A DNA stretch of 64,000 nucleotides from Lumbricus terrestris (Eukaryota > Annelida > Clitellata > Crassiclitellata > Lumbricidae). Every line of letters starts with the position of its first letter. Position 1 is the first letter of the stretch. The notes beneath the pieces are model-generated. The model saw only the letters and a list, made by a program, of their open reading frames with translations, made no database searches and was not told where the DNA came from. Below are positions 48,001 to 56,600 of the stretch, piece by piece. Both the position numbers and the translations under genes were made by a program. The DNA is taken from assembly GCA_949752735.1 (NCBI GenBank), contig OX457041.1, positions 27,529,900 through 27,593,899 on the forward strand, in the 5' to 3' direction.

Positions 48001-51000
48001 TTGGCACCTCTCGTTAAGGTAAGACAGGTTGGCTACTTTCGTTAAGGTAAGACAGGTTGGCGCCTCTCGTTAAGGTAAGACAGGTTGGCACCTCTCGTTA
48101 AGGTAAGACAGGTTGGCACATCTCGTTAAGGTAAGACAGGTTGGCACCTCTCGTTAAGGTAAGCCAGGTTGGCACCTCTCGTTAAGGTAAGACAGGTTGG
48201 CACCTCTCGTTAAGGTAAGCCAGGTTGGCACCTCTCGTTAAGGTAGGACAGGTTGGCACCTCTCGTTAAGGTAGGACAGGTTGTAGTACTTAACACTGAC
48301 TTATTTAAATTGATACAGATATGCATTTAACTGATGAATGTACGCTGCAAGTCTGTTAGCGCTAGATGTTGGGCGTCAAACTGTTAGAATAATATATACC
48401 GAGTTGCTTGCGACTGGAATACATTGAAATTTCTTAGAATCTATGACAGATTATTGCCTGAGTACTTGCCTTTATCATCATGTGTGTATTTTCATCAGCA
48501 TTGTCAAAGGCCTATATGTTGAATTCTGTTTCAATTATGCATTTAAATTTTTAATTAGTAAAAACCTAAATAGAATTCATTCAAACTACAAAATATAATT
48601 TATATTTTTAATGCTTAAATGTGTTACCATTCCATTGAACGTATGCGATGAATTTTGACATTTATGTTTCATTTATTGGTGTTCATTTTTACATATTTTG
48701 TGAACCTACCACAGGTTGTTGATTCTTTGACCTAAATATCTGTTGAAACATTGACCAGAATGTTTTCAACATTTTTGTGACCTATGACCTTATTTTTCTT
48801 GCACAAGTATTGATGCCTGTTATCACCATTTATTATATTGCACACATGCTAAGATCATGGACTTTTAAAATACTGAATGAATGCAGAATATAATATTGGC
48901 ATGAACGACATTGAACGTGTGATTGATCATGATACGTATTGGCAACTTGAAGTGGGCATTTGGAAGAAAGGGAATACTGTACAGCATGTTCTCATTTCTC
49001 AAATGTGCCAATCATATTCATGTGTAAATGAGACATGGAACAAAGATTACTTTGCTGGTGCATACATCGTATATTAGCCGCTTGCAAGATGTATTTACGT
49101 CTTTACTGTATGTTATGTGAATGCTATTACCGATTAATGTTGCTGGAATTTTACCTCAACCTGAAGAGGGAAAAGCTGTTGGTGAATATTTGGCTGTTAG
49201 ATTAGGGCGTGACTGTGAAGGTCTGATGGTTATTATGGCTGGTCTGTGTGTTGCACTTAGCTGGAGGATTGTGACTACAAGCCGTTAGATCCGAAGGACA
49301 TTCGTCTTCCTCCTCCAATGCCTCCGACGGAACGTCTGCTGGCCGCTGTCGAAGCATTCTACAGTCCACCGTCGCACGAACGACCAAGGGACAGGTCTGA
49401 ATCATTAATGCTTCCTCCTTTTTTTATTTCATGGATGTCAGTAAAGACCTGTGCTATATAGACGATGTGCAAACCTGTGGCATCATTTGGAGAGTAACAA
49501 AGTTTTGAAGAGTGGTGGAAAGTAAAAAAGTACGTGTTTGGTTTGTTTGAAAGTAAAAAAGTAAGTGTTTGGTTTGTTTGAAAGTAAAAAAGTAAGTGTT
49601 TGGTTTGTTTGAAAGTAAAAAAGTAAGTGTTTGGTTTGTTTGGAAGTAAAAAGTAAGTGTTTGGTTTGTTTGAAAGTAAAAAAGTAAGTGTTTGGTTTGT
49701 TTGAAAGTAAAAAAGTAAGTGCTTGGTTTGTTTGGAAGTAAAAAGTAAGTGTTTGGTTTGTTTGAAAGTAAAAAGTAAGTGTTTGGTTTGTTTGGAACCA
49801 TATGTACAGACATAGTGCCACCTATTTGTATAAGTGCTGCAGTTTTCTTGTTGGTAGCATGCTTGGACTGTAAAGCAGAGATTACATTTTCAATCCAGCT
49901 TAGCAGACTGCATGTAACAACCCTGAACAATTTATTCATGTGCACTTGTCTGTCACCAAACAATATTTGTCACTGCCATGAGCTTGGAAAGAAAGAGGAA
50001 AACCTGTGAAGCAACAACAACGCAATTTACACGACCTTGAATTTTATCGGCTGATAGCTGAAGAGCCTAAGAGAAGGAAGTGAGTGCTTGCTGTTCATCC
50101 TACATGGAACAAATGTCCAGTTCTTTACTGCCATCTACGAGAGGCACTATATAAATTCATGGATACAATACAGTACTGAGGAGTGCTACCTTCAAGATAT
50201 ACACTACTGTGAAACTTAAATTGTTTTGTTAATTGGCTGTTCCTTTTAATTAATTTTTAGCGATGGATGGGAGAAGCTTGGTTTGTTTGAATTCTTCAAA
50301 GCGAAGCAAAAGGCAAAGAAGATGAAAGCGGAACGAAATGTCGGACGCAGAAGGTCACGTTCGCGGTCGCGTTCTCCGTCCCCGAGACCACGTCGGCGAA
50401 ATTCTCGAAGATCAAGGTTACAACTTTTTCGATTGTAGACTTTAGACTTTGTTGCAGACCATCTCCAGCTGCAGAAGCATCAGTCGTATAAGAGCAAACT
50501 TGTTATTGTTTTCTGTTCTAACTATAATTTCATAAGTTGGTGAAAATTGCTTTTATGTGATATATTAAAAACCTTTGTAAATGCCGAGCTATATGCAAAA
50601 TAGCAATAAAAATAATAGTGATAATAATAATGATAATAATAATGATGAATAATGATAGTAATGATATGATCGTATATTACTTCAAACTGACAACTACGCT
50701 GTTAGATAATAATGAATAATAATGATAATAATGAATAATTACAATAATCATAGATTACATGATGTAGTCATAACAGACGATGATGACATGTTCAACATGA
50801 GTTGAATTTAACTGTGTGCCATTCTGCAAGGCATCTATCTGCTTAGATATGTGGCATGCATAGTTTGAATGCATACTCAACTACATGCTGTTATGCACAT
50901 TCATGTGTGTACTGTGCTTTTGTACATTCCTACTATTGAACCTGGCTTCAAAGCAAACACTGAAACAGTTCATTGAAGTACTCAGTATATACAGTAAAAC

Positions 51001-53969
51001 TGTATACAGTAAAACTATATGTATACAGTAATACTCATTACTTGTTCAGACAAATTGACTGACAGCACTGCAAAGTTTCATGCATAAAACTGTATACAGT
51101 AAAATGGTCAACGTTTAGTTAAATACACAGTATTTACTATCAGTCAAGAAAATTTACCAGTTCCTATTTTTGGAGAGACCTGAACAAGAACTGTGCTTGT
51201 GAACGAATGTTTTTAATTGATGCAAATAAATTTTAGAATGTTCTTCCTACAGGTGTCTTTTCTTTCTGCTTGTTTTTTTTTGTCATGTTGTTCTCAAGCG
51301 AAAAGTATATATTTTTTTCAAATTGCATTTTTGCCATGACCTTCTAGATTTAACCTGTCTACTGCAGCTCGAGTGCGATTTGCCATCTTTTCATTTCTTT
51401 GTTGCACTGAGAGTGGCAGGATCAGACAGTGAGCACCTTGCCATTCACCCGCACTTGCAAATGCTACGACATGGACTCATTAATGCTTTATATTTGTGAC
51501 TGCTTCTCATGGTCAGTCAAAGACTGTTTCTCTTTTGCATGAAACTTTGCAGTGTTGTCAGTCAAATTGAAAGATGCTTTATGTTGTAAATTGCTTCTGT
51601 CATATAGATCAAGATCAAGGTCACCACTTGAGTATCAGAGAAGTTCACTGTCAAAGTCAAAGTCGAAGTCGCGTTCTAGATCGAGGTCAAGATCTCGTTC
51701 TCGATCAAAGTCACGTTCTCGGTCAAAGTCACGTTCTCGATCTCGTTCTCGATCTCGATCGCCTGCTCGAAGACGTTCCGTTGAGAAGAGTCCGCCTGCT
51801 GCGGGATTCTTGTGAGTACAGATTGTGCTTGAGAGATGAAAGAGAGCATTTCCACAGACTCTGTTTAAGTTCTACTTCTGAGAAGGTTTCCAGGAACTCA
51901 GTTTCCTTGGCATCTTCCAGTGATCTATGTTCCCTTTGGATTTTCACCGTTCCTGCTTTCGAGATGCTGTTCCCAGGGACTTTGTTTCATTGACAAGGTC
52001 CCTGAGGTTTGCTAGAGACCTTAGAAACCGAGGTTTGCTGACGATCCTTGGAGTGACCTTTAGAATCGAGGTTTCAGTCCTAGAAATATCTGGAACCCTG
52101 TCCTTAAATTATTTACTAGCGTTATTATTTTTAAGACATTTTTCTGCACCTTTTTACTTTCATGCTTTATAAGGACATGATAATTCCACTGTGTGATTGT
52201 TTGCATATGAGAGTTCAGGCACTTTTTGGCTTTGTATTGTTACTATTTGAATTTTAATTTGAGTGCAGTTATTGGTGACCTCTCCAAATATGAATTATGG
52301 AATCTTTACTAGGATTCTAGAATATTATTCTAATGAACCCCTGGACTTAACCCTTTGCCAGCTCCTATAGATATAGGGTCCCATACCTTGCTTTAGCGAT
52401 AAAGGGTTAAATAGTTGCATTGACGTCTTTTCAGCAACAAATCTTGTTCAACGTGGGGGTTAATGGTTAATAGAACTTTGACTCTAGCCAACCATAGCCT
52501 TTCTTCTAAGTCTTCTTACTATCCGACAAATCATCTGGTTGTCTTAATTTCATTGTAAACACCTAAAACCAGAACAGTGCTTTGGAAAAAAGCCTTTTGA
52601 GTCGGTGGAATCTAAATTCTGTAAAATTTGTCTTCCTGTTTCTGTTCATTCTACTCACTTTGCATCTAATTTTCAACTTAAAAGTTTCTTTTTCAACTTG
52701 ATCTCTACACCATTGTCTGTCTGTGTCTGTCTGTCTCTCTCGCTCTATGCCACAGCGGACTGACTTTCTGGATGTTGTCCCGGTTGCAGGATGTATTTTG
52801 TGCCTTTGGTGGATGCCATCCACATTTGATATTGCTTCTATAGAGATGCTCCTACACAATATCTTCTTTGCTATGTGGTGCTCTACATCCCAAACATATT
52901 GCTGACCACGTGCAGCTTTAATCTACTTTTGACTGATCTCCATAATTTGCTTTACAAAATAAGAAAATAGTTATGTTGTTCATGTCGTAATAATAATTGT
53001 GGACAGGTTTAAAATAGACTTGTGATGAATGTATTCATTTGTAGAATGTGTACATAATTTATTAAATGTAAGCACATATTATAAATGTAAGGATGTTGAA
53101 GGTATCGACTTGTCATAGGCCTAGATGTTGGATAAATATTAGCATTATATTATTATATTATATTTTAATATTATTGTTTTAATTAATGAATGATTGTCTC
53201 TTCTTGTCTCTCTGTATCTTCAGTTCTGAACCGTATTATCAAGCAAACGCTGAGTCACGTCTAGGGGAGGAAAACAAAGGACATCAGCTGCTGACTAAGA
53301 TGGGTAAGAAGACCAAATGAACTGTTTGTCTTTCGCAGATTTTTCTCGAGATACTGTTTTTGTTCTGCAGCTCGGCAACAAGCATCAAATATTTGCTGAG
53401 AGCGTTGAGCAATTTTTGAACTGTCTTAAAATGCACTTATTCAGATCTGTTGGATAGGCATGATGAGTACGGCGTGCACATGTGAGTTATTTAACCCTTT
53501 AATGATACATGTAACATAATACTCTATTGCTGTAGTTCAGCAAATATCTTTGTAACATGTTTTTTGCAATGCTACATCTATTAGCACTATGGTTTGGGTT
53601 GACATTGCTGTTCGTGTAAAAATTGTTCACCTTCATGGTCACGTTTGTTTGTTTATGATAAATATCTTCAAGGACTGTAATACTTAGATGTTTCGACACC
53701 GGTACAATATATTGGAATCATGCTGTAGCTGAGTTATGATTTTTCCAGGTTGGGGTGGAGGTGGACTTGGAACGCGAGAGGAAGGCATCGTCGATCCCAT
53801 CAACCATGCAGATGTCCGCGATAAAATGGATCAGTTCAAAGGTCTCGGCCTTCCCATGAACGATCCGTTTGAGCAGTTCCGCAAGAGCAAGAGTCACGGC
53901 TTTACTACTCGGATGAGGGAAAAGGCAGAGGCTGCTGCCGCCACTGTTACTCAAACACCGGCTGTTTGA
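36050..53969 (+). CDS. CHERP: CHERP orthologue (SURP-CID-G-patch splicing factor), 18 coding exons
   Basis: Coding exons: 36050-36074, 37053-37223, 37957-38195, 39825-39962, 40538-40614, 41426-41500, 42239-42350, 43568-43618, 44431-44469, 45777-45927, 46252-46403, 46942-47098, 47724-47962, 49261-49394, 50261-50416, 51608-51811, 53224-53303, 53749-53969. All 17 introns are GT-AG, and the exons join to 2421 nt (806 codons plus TGA). Domain order: SURP (about 8-60), Gln-rich (66-145), CID (about 146-296), Pro-rich (about 411-535), a conserved YFDLPAGLMAPLVK to PPSHERPRD block (about 529-586), RS repeats (about 615-700) and G-patch (about 718-750). This is the vertebrate CHERP architecture (human about 916 residues); the middle Pro/His/Trp-rich part is much shorter here. 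CHERP is a nuclear U2 snRNP-associated splicing protein, first described in ER calcium homeostasis. The start context is AAAATGG. UTRs and promoter are not resolved. Confidence 0.95.
37053..37223 (+). CDS. CHERP: CHERP coding exon 2 (SURP module)
   Basis: Acceptor TTTTCAG, donor A|GTATGG. Encodes IIDKLANFVARNGPEFEA, KDNPKFSFLF and YFNYYQYR, the hallmark helices of a SURP/SWAP module, which binds SF1-type partners in other splicing factors. Confidence 0.95.
37957..38195 (+). CDS. CHERP: CHERP coding exon 3 (Gln-rich)
   Basis: Acceptor TTCTAG, donor CAG|GTAACG. About 80 residues, very rich in Gln, ending SETNLAAQYQRILQEQQ, probably helical or coiled-coil. Confidence 0.92.
38676..39353. mobile_element. 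Mutator-like fold-back element in CHERP intron 3
   Basis: Long inverted ends (about 38,676-38,816 and 39,227-39,353) consist largely of short direct repeats of the type GACAAAAGCGCGCA / GACAAATGCGCGCA. A 9-bp direct repeat GTCCATGTT lies at both outer edges (38,667-38,675 and 39,354-39,362). A 9-bp duplication with long ends suggests the MULE superfamily. It is 678 bp with no transposase. The middle carries a minisatellite (38,959-39,224). It is wholly intronic and does not touch CHERP exons. Confidence 0.82.
38959..39224 (+). repeat. Minisatellite inside the fold-back element
   Basis: About nine units of GAAATGGAAGCTGGATGAAG with two alternating endings (TTCGCTATAGGT type and TCAGA type), giving unit lengths of about 33 and 26 bp. 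Confidence 0.88.
39825..39962 (+). CDS. CHERP: CHERP coding exon 4 (start of CID)
   Basis: Acceptor CTGCAG, donor TCC|GTGGGT, a less common but valid GT donor. Encodes LDKIVLPIIDSCTKDAIS, matching the start of the CHERP CID-like fold. Confidence 0.93.
40538..40614 (+). CDS. CHERP: CHERP coding exon 5 (CID)
   Basis: Acceptor TCTACAG, donor AAAG|GTTAGA. Encodes NGKNWIFTHFTSPKSGELI. Confidence 0.93.
41426..41500 (+). CDS. CHERP: CHERP coding exon 6 (CID)
   Basis: Acceptor CTTGCAG, donor CTG|GTAATT. Encodes FELRLHLIYLINDVLHH, almost identical to the vertebrate CID helix. Confidence 0.95.
42239..42350 (+). CDS. CHERP: CHERP coding exon 7 (CID)
   Basis: Acceptor TTTGCAG, donor AGG|GTTCGT (weak). 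Encodes RKNVDDLRKLLEDIVV and DEDRKLKLSR. Confidence 0.92.
43568..43618 (+). CDS. CHERP: CHERP coding exon 8 (end of CID)
   Basis: Acceptor GTTTCAG, donor GAT|GTAAGT. Encodes LLSLWESNNYFEQGVID, corresponding to the vertebrate LLQLWEKNGYFDD segment. Confidence 0.94.
44431..44469 (+). CDS. CHERP: CHERP coding exon 9 (39-bp microexon)
   Basis: Acceptor ATTGTAG, donor CAG|GTATGA. Encodes RMKDPDSGMATYQ; its YQ aligns with the GQYQ of vertebrate CHERP. Small and in phase 0 at both ends, so it could be skipped without a frameshift. Confidence 0.88.
44659..45446. mobile_element. Fold-back/MITE-like element in CHERP intron 9
   Basis: The left end GGCCAAAAAAAATAATGCTG...TTTCCGGTAAC is inverted at the right as GTTACCGGAAACACAACATT...GGCC. 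The right end exists twice, at about 45,190-45,240 and 45,390-45,446, indicating duplication or nesting. No transposase and no clear target duplication, so the superfamily is undetermined. Confidence 0.65.
45777..45927 (+). CDS. CHERP: CHERP coding exon 10
   Basis: Acceptor TAAAAG, purine-rich and weak. Donor CAGA|GTAAGT. Encodes ASLITDHATEV, then NARYLALQKQHQDFVNHW and TTLEQQLLLQ, aligning with the vertebrate LKTQHEEFV region. The junction is followed by an 18-bp tandem copy with a second GTAAGT donor at 45,946. Confidence 0.9.
46252..46403 (+). CDS. CHERP: CHERP coding exon 11
   Basis: Acceptor ATTTTAG, donor CAG|GTCTGT. Ser/Ala/Ile-rich and low in known homology, but phases fit exactly on both sides. 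Confidence 0.85.
46612..46725. mobile_element. Mariner-type MITE in CHERP intron 11
   Basis: Inverted ends CAGAGTGGGCCATAAAAAGT / CCTTTTTATGGCCTACCCTG, with TA directly outside each end (46,610-46,611 and 46,726-46,727). 114 bp, non-coding. Its ends resemble those of the mariner-like elements at 32,910 and 54,962. Confidence 0.85.
46942..47098 (+). CDS. CHERP: CHERP coding exon 12 (Pro-rich)
   Basis: Acceptor TTGCAG, donor ATG|GTATGT. Repeats of PPxGFGPPPLG type, replacing the longer Pro/His-rich region of vertebrates. Confidence 0.88.
47227..47258. repeat. Short perfect hairpin in CHERP intron 12
   Basis: CAAGCTGTCAG and CTGACAGCTTG, 11-bp perfect arms around a 10-nt loop. No function known. 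Confidence 0.7.
47724..47962 (+). CDS. CHERP: CHERP coding exon 13
   Basis: Acceptor CCTTTCAG, donor AAG|GTAAGA. Ends SMPYFDLPAGLMAPLVK, a block nearly identical to vertebrates. The junction lies at the left end of a 28-bp minisatellite that repeats the donor. Confidence 0.95.
47955..48284 (+). repeat. 28-bp minisatellite duplicating the exon 13 splice donor
   Basis: TTAAG|GT(A/T)(A/G)G junctions occur at exact 28-bp intervals. The GT lies at 47,963 (the real donor), 47,991, 48,019, 48,047, 48,075, 48,103, 48,131, 48,159, 48,187, 48,215, 48,243 and 48,271. The first unit includes the last codons of exon 13. Reading past the real donor meets TAA at 47,987-47,989, so use of any later donor would truncate CHERP. 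Confidence 0.95.
49261..49394 (+). CDS. CHERP: CHERP coding exon 14
   Basis: Acceptor TTGCACTTAG, donor CAG|GTCTGA (weak). Encodes YKPLDPKDIRLPPPMPP and ERLLAAVEAFYSPPSHERPR, the most conserved stretch of the family. Confidence 0.96.
49516..49797 (+). repeat. 30-31-bp minisatellite in CHERP intron 14 with donor-like GTAAGTG
   Basis: Nine units of GAAAGTAAAAAAGTAAGTG plus TTTGGTTTGTTT. Donor-like GTs lie at 49,530 (GTACGTG), 49,561, 49,592, 49,623, 49,653, 49,684, 49,715, 49,745 and 49,775. Confidence 0.93.
50261..50416 (+). CDS. CHERP: CHERP coding exon 15
   Basis: Acceptor TTTTTAG, donor AAG|GTTACA. Encodes SDGWEKLGLFEFFKAKQ, matching vertebrate SEGWEQNGLYEFF, then the first Arg-Ser repeats. 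Confidence 0.95.
50590..50760. repeat. (AAT/GATAAT)n low-complexity DNA in CHERP intron 15
   Basis: Imperfect trinucleotide repeats, intronic. Confidence 0.8.
51608..51811 (+). CDS. CHERP: CHERP coding exon 16 (RS domain)
   Basis: Acceptor CATATAG, donor TT|GTGAGT. Long alternating Ser-Arg and Ser-Lys repeats, expected to be phosphorylated and to contact other SR proteins, then PARRRSVEKSPPAAG. Confidence 0.94.
53224..53303 (+). CDS. CHERP: CHERP coding exon 17 (start of G-patch)
   Basis: Acceptor TCTTCAG, donor G|GTAAGA. Encodes SRLGEENKGHQLLTKM, matching vertebrate SRLGEENKGHQMLVKM. Confidence 0.96.
53749..53969 (+). CDS. CHERP: CHERP coding exon 18 (G-patch, stop)
   Basis: Acceptor TTTTCCAG. 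Encodes GWGGGGLGTREEGIVDPI, the G-patch core, one residue shorter than human in the Gly loop. The KMDQFKGLGL-to-TRM C terminus is conserved, and the exon ends in TGA. No strong AATAAA follows nearby; ATTAAA at about 54,514 is a possible weak signal. Confidence 0.95.
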
Positions 53970-54585
53970 ACACTGACTTGACTCGATAAAGATGTCTACT
54001 TGCGTAAGATCGGTGACTAGATAGGGTGGTCCATAAAGTACATGTTCCCTTACCTATTGACCATATTCGTCTACCAATTTAGAATGATCCAAGCCCTCTG
54101 TCAACATTGACACTCCAGTGAAGTCCATTTAACTGCAGTTGGGGCTTAAGATGCAGGATGTAATGAAAACGGCATATACCGAATTTGCCGGTATATGCAG
54201 TGATTCCTCTTGACTATAACTGTTCGTAACATGTGCATGATTTTTCTCCATCTCACATTTTGTAGATGTCCTCTGTCGAAATCCCCTCGAGCTATACATG
54301 TTGTTTACGAGATGCATTTGATGTGAATTTGATTTAATTCTAGTTAAAGTCAAGTGGATTTTCTATTTCGAGGACATCCAAACATGTTGGAGTAAAGTGA
54401 GAGGACAGTTTCTTCTGATGGACAGTAACTTTTTGTGTTCTCCAACTATGGCCAGAGTTGTACCGACTTTCACTGAATGTTGGTTTCAAATGGAGCGTGC
54501 TAACTGTGAGGCATTAAAGACATTGGCTGCGTTGTTACGATTTTGTCTGTTCGTATGCTCTGTTATTTACATATTTCTCGTATTT

Positions 54586-54790
54586 GCTATAGCGCCCTCT
54601 TAAGCTCGCTACTCAGAATTGCTCCTGAATACACCGCGGACACTGTCTTGGAGTTTCACGCCAAAGCACACAAGCAATTGCGAGTGAGGACTTTGTTCAA
54701 GGTCCCTAAAAACTCCCTATGCGGTGGCTTGATGTGGATTCGAACCTGTAGGGATTCATCCAAGGCACCGGACCCACCACTGTGCCCCAC
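54586..54790 (-). repeat. SINE family 1, reverse copy downstream of CHERP
   Basis: AGCGCCCTCTTAAGCTCGCT, GGAGTTTCACGCC, AAGGTCCCTA and the B-box complement GATTCGAACC match the family. The A-box end is degenerate near 54,775. It may lie within the CHERP 3' UTR. Confidence 0.82.
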
Positions 54791-54961
54791 ATTCTCCAGG
54801 AATGTTATGTTTGCGACAAACATAATATTCTAGAATCAGTGTTTGTCTAAACAGAGTCAGCGCTTACTCTTGTTTTGTTTACACTGGTTCTTTCCACTTC
54901 TTACTAATATTGCGAAATAAGACTTTGATGATATTCCAAACGTGAAGTCTCTTCCAGTTTA
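54791..54961. other. Short spacer, nothing seen
   Basis: No recognisable feature. Confidence 0.4.
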
Positions 54962-56364
54962 CAGGGTGGCTCAAAAAAAAACGTACCACCGGGGAAAATG
55001 CGATATCTTCGCAGCCGATTGGGGTTTTTCTGCGAAAATTTCACAATTTGAAGGGGAATGAATATACAACAATCCCTGAAAGTTTCATTTGAAACTTTTC
55101 ATGTTTGCAAAAGTTACAGCTGTTCAAACTTAAAATTTCGTTTTTTCAATTATCCGGAGAATCATGCTCCAATACAAGTGATTTCATTAGGATGTTTGGC
55201 AAATTACAACACACACACATTGATGATGATGTCATACGACCTCACTATGAGCTGTAAAGAAGCTGTTTATGAAGCAATCTGCTGGTATTTGGTGATATTT
55301 TATAGATTAAGGTCTCAATTGGTGAACCCAAACAATGAACGTCATGGGCAAAGTTTCTGCAAAAGATAAAATGGGAACTCGGACTTTGCATGAACAGAGA
55401 CTGAGACATCGCGTGATCATAGCAAAATACCCAGTGAAAAGTGGAGCCTGAGCACATTGAAGACTATCTGCAAACGGGTTTATGTAACGAAGATCAGATG
55501 TCGGAAGAGAGGCAGGAAGTGGTCGCTTGATCTGACGGAAAAAGCGCGATTTTCACGAAATTCGCTTGGTAATCGAAAGGTCAAGTTTGCAAAGCAAATC
55601 GTGGTTTCGGCATCAGATATGCCGGCGTGTGTTGCGGCTGCAAGAAAAGACTGCAATTAATCCCATTCAGTAGGTTAGATGTCAAACTCATCATTGAACT
55701 CGCTTACCCAGACTCATTGAAGACCAGGTATGCTCTAACATCTGGTTTTATTATGCAGCAGGACAGTGCGCCTGCTTGCTCGCACGGCAAGGTTGATTAT
55801 GATGGCGCTACCTTATTGACATCAACTGAAGTAAATGCATTGGCAAAGATGATTTACAAACTCGCCAGACCTTAACCCTCTTGTTTATCACGTCTGGGGA
55901 GCTATGCTGGAACGCTGCAAGACATTTAATCCCAAGTTGGAGAACATTGGCCAGCTGAAGCAAGTCTTGCTGCTAATGTGGGGTCAGTTGCCGCAGGACC
56001 CGACCAACAAGGCCATACTGAGCTTCACAAAAAGAATTTGAGCTTGTGTTAAGGCAGGGAGTGGACACTCTCATTATACCTTACAATAAACTGCAAAACG
56101 GAATGCTGAGGTCGTAGTGAAAAGTGATATCATTTGACTTGGAAATCTACAAGTGACGTCAATTTTCCGCGGATAATTGAAAAAACGAAATTTTAAGTTT
56201 GAACAGCTGTAACTTTTGCAAACATGAAAAGTTTCAAATGAAACTTTCAGGTATTGTTGGAAATTCATTCCCCTACAAATTGGAAAATTTTCGCAGAAAA
56301 AGTTCGATCGGCTGCGAAGATATCGCATTTTCCCCGGTGGTACGTTTTTTTTTGAGCCACCCTG
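54962..56364 (+). mobile_element. Mariner/Tc1-like transposon with about 195-bp inverted ends
   Basis: Starts CAGGGTGGCTCAAAAAAAAA and ends TTTTTTTTTGAGCCACCCTG. TA borders both ends (54,960-54,961 and 56,365-56,366). The inverted repeats extend to about 55,156 and from 56,170, unusually long for mariner but known in Tc1-like relatives. The + strand transposase inside (55,344-56,041) is heavily broken. The arms remain highly similar although the gene has decayed. Confidence 0.9.
55344..56041 (+). pseudogene. Decayed mariner/Tc1-like transposase
   Basis: Starts MGKVSAKDKMGTRTLHEQRL and has several stops and frameshifts. FIMQQDSAPA (about 55,750) marks the second catalytic Asp. The block NSPDLNPLVYHVWGAMLE (about 55,858-55,912) has Val where the third catalytic acid is expected, so catalysis would be lost even without the frame breaks. 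Confidence 0.85.
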
Positions 56365-56510
56365 TAGATTGACTTTTATAAATTGCCTTTTTTCAAAAGT
56401 TGCAGGAATAAACTTTAGATGATCTGCTTGTTGAGCACTCTGAAGGTACTCATCATTAGAATGGTCCTGGTCCACTGTGAGACTGAGGCTCTAAGTGGTA
56501 TATAGGCTAC

Positions 56511-56600
56511 AGGGTGAGAATTGCCAGTGGGTTATGGTTTCAACCCCAGTCTTTCTTAGAGCTCCATAGTAAAGTCTCTAAAACCATTCAATGACGAATC
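56511..56600 (+). repeat. Dispersed repeat family 'CCATAGTAAAGTCTT', copy 2
   Basis: AGGGTGAGAATTGCCAG, TTTCAACCCC, AGTCTTTCTTA and CTCCATAGTAAAGTCTC in the same order as at 16,477. Confidence 0.72.

Noticed and set aside
49454..49963. 169-codon - strand frame with repeated NKPNTYF units
   Set aside because: It lies antisense in CHERP intron 14 over a 30-31-bp minisatellite. Unit lengths not divisible by three shift the frame between units, so coding selection is unlikely.
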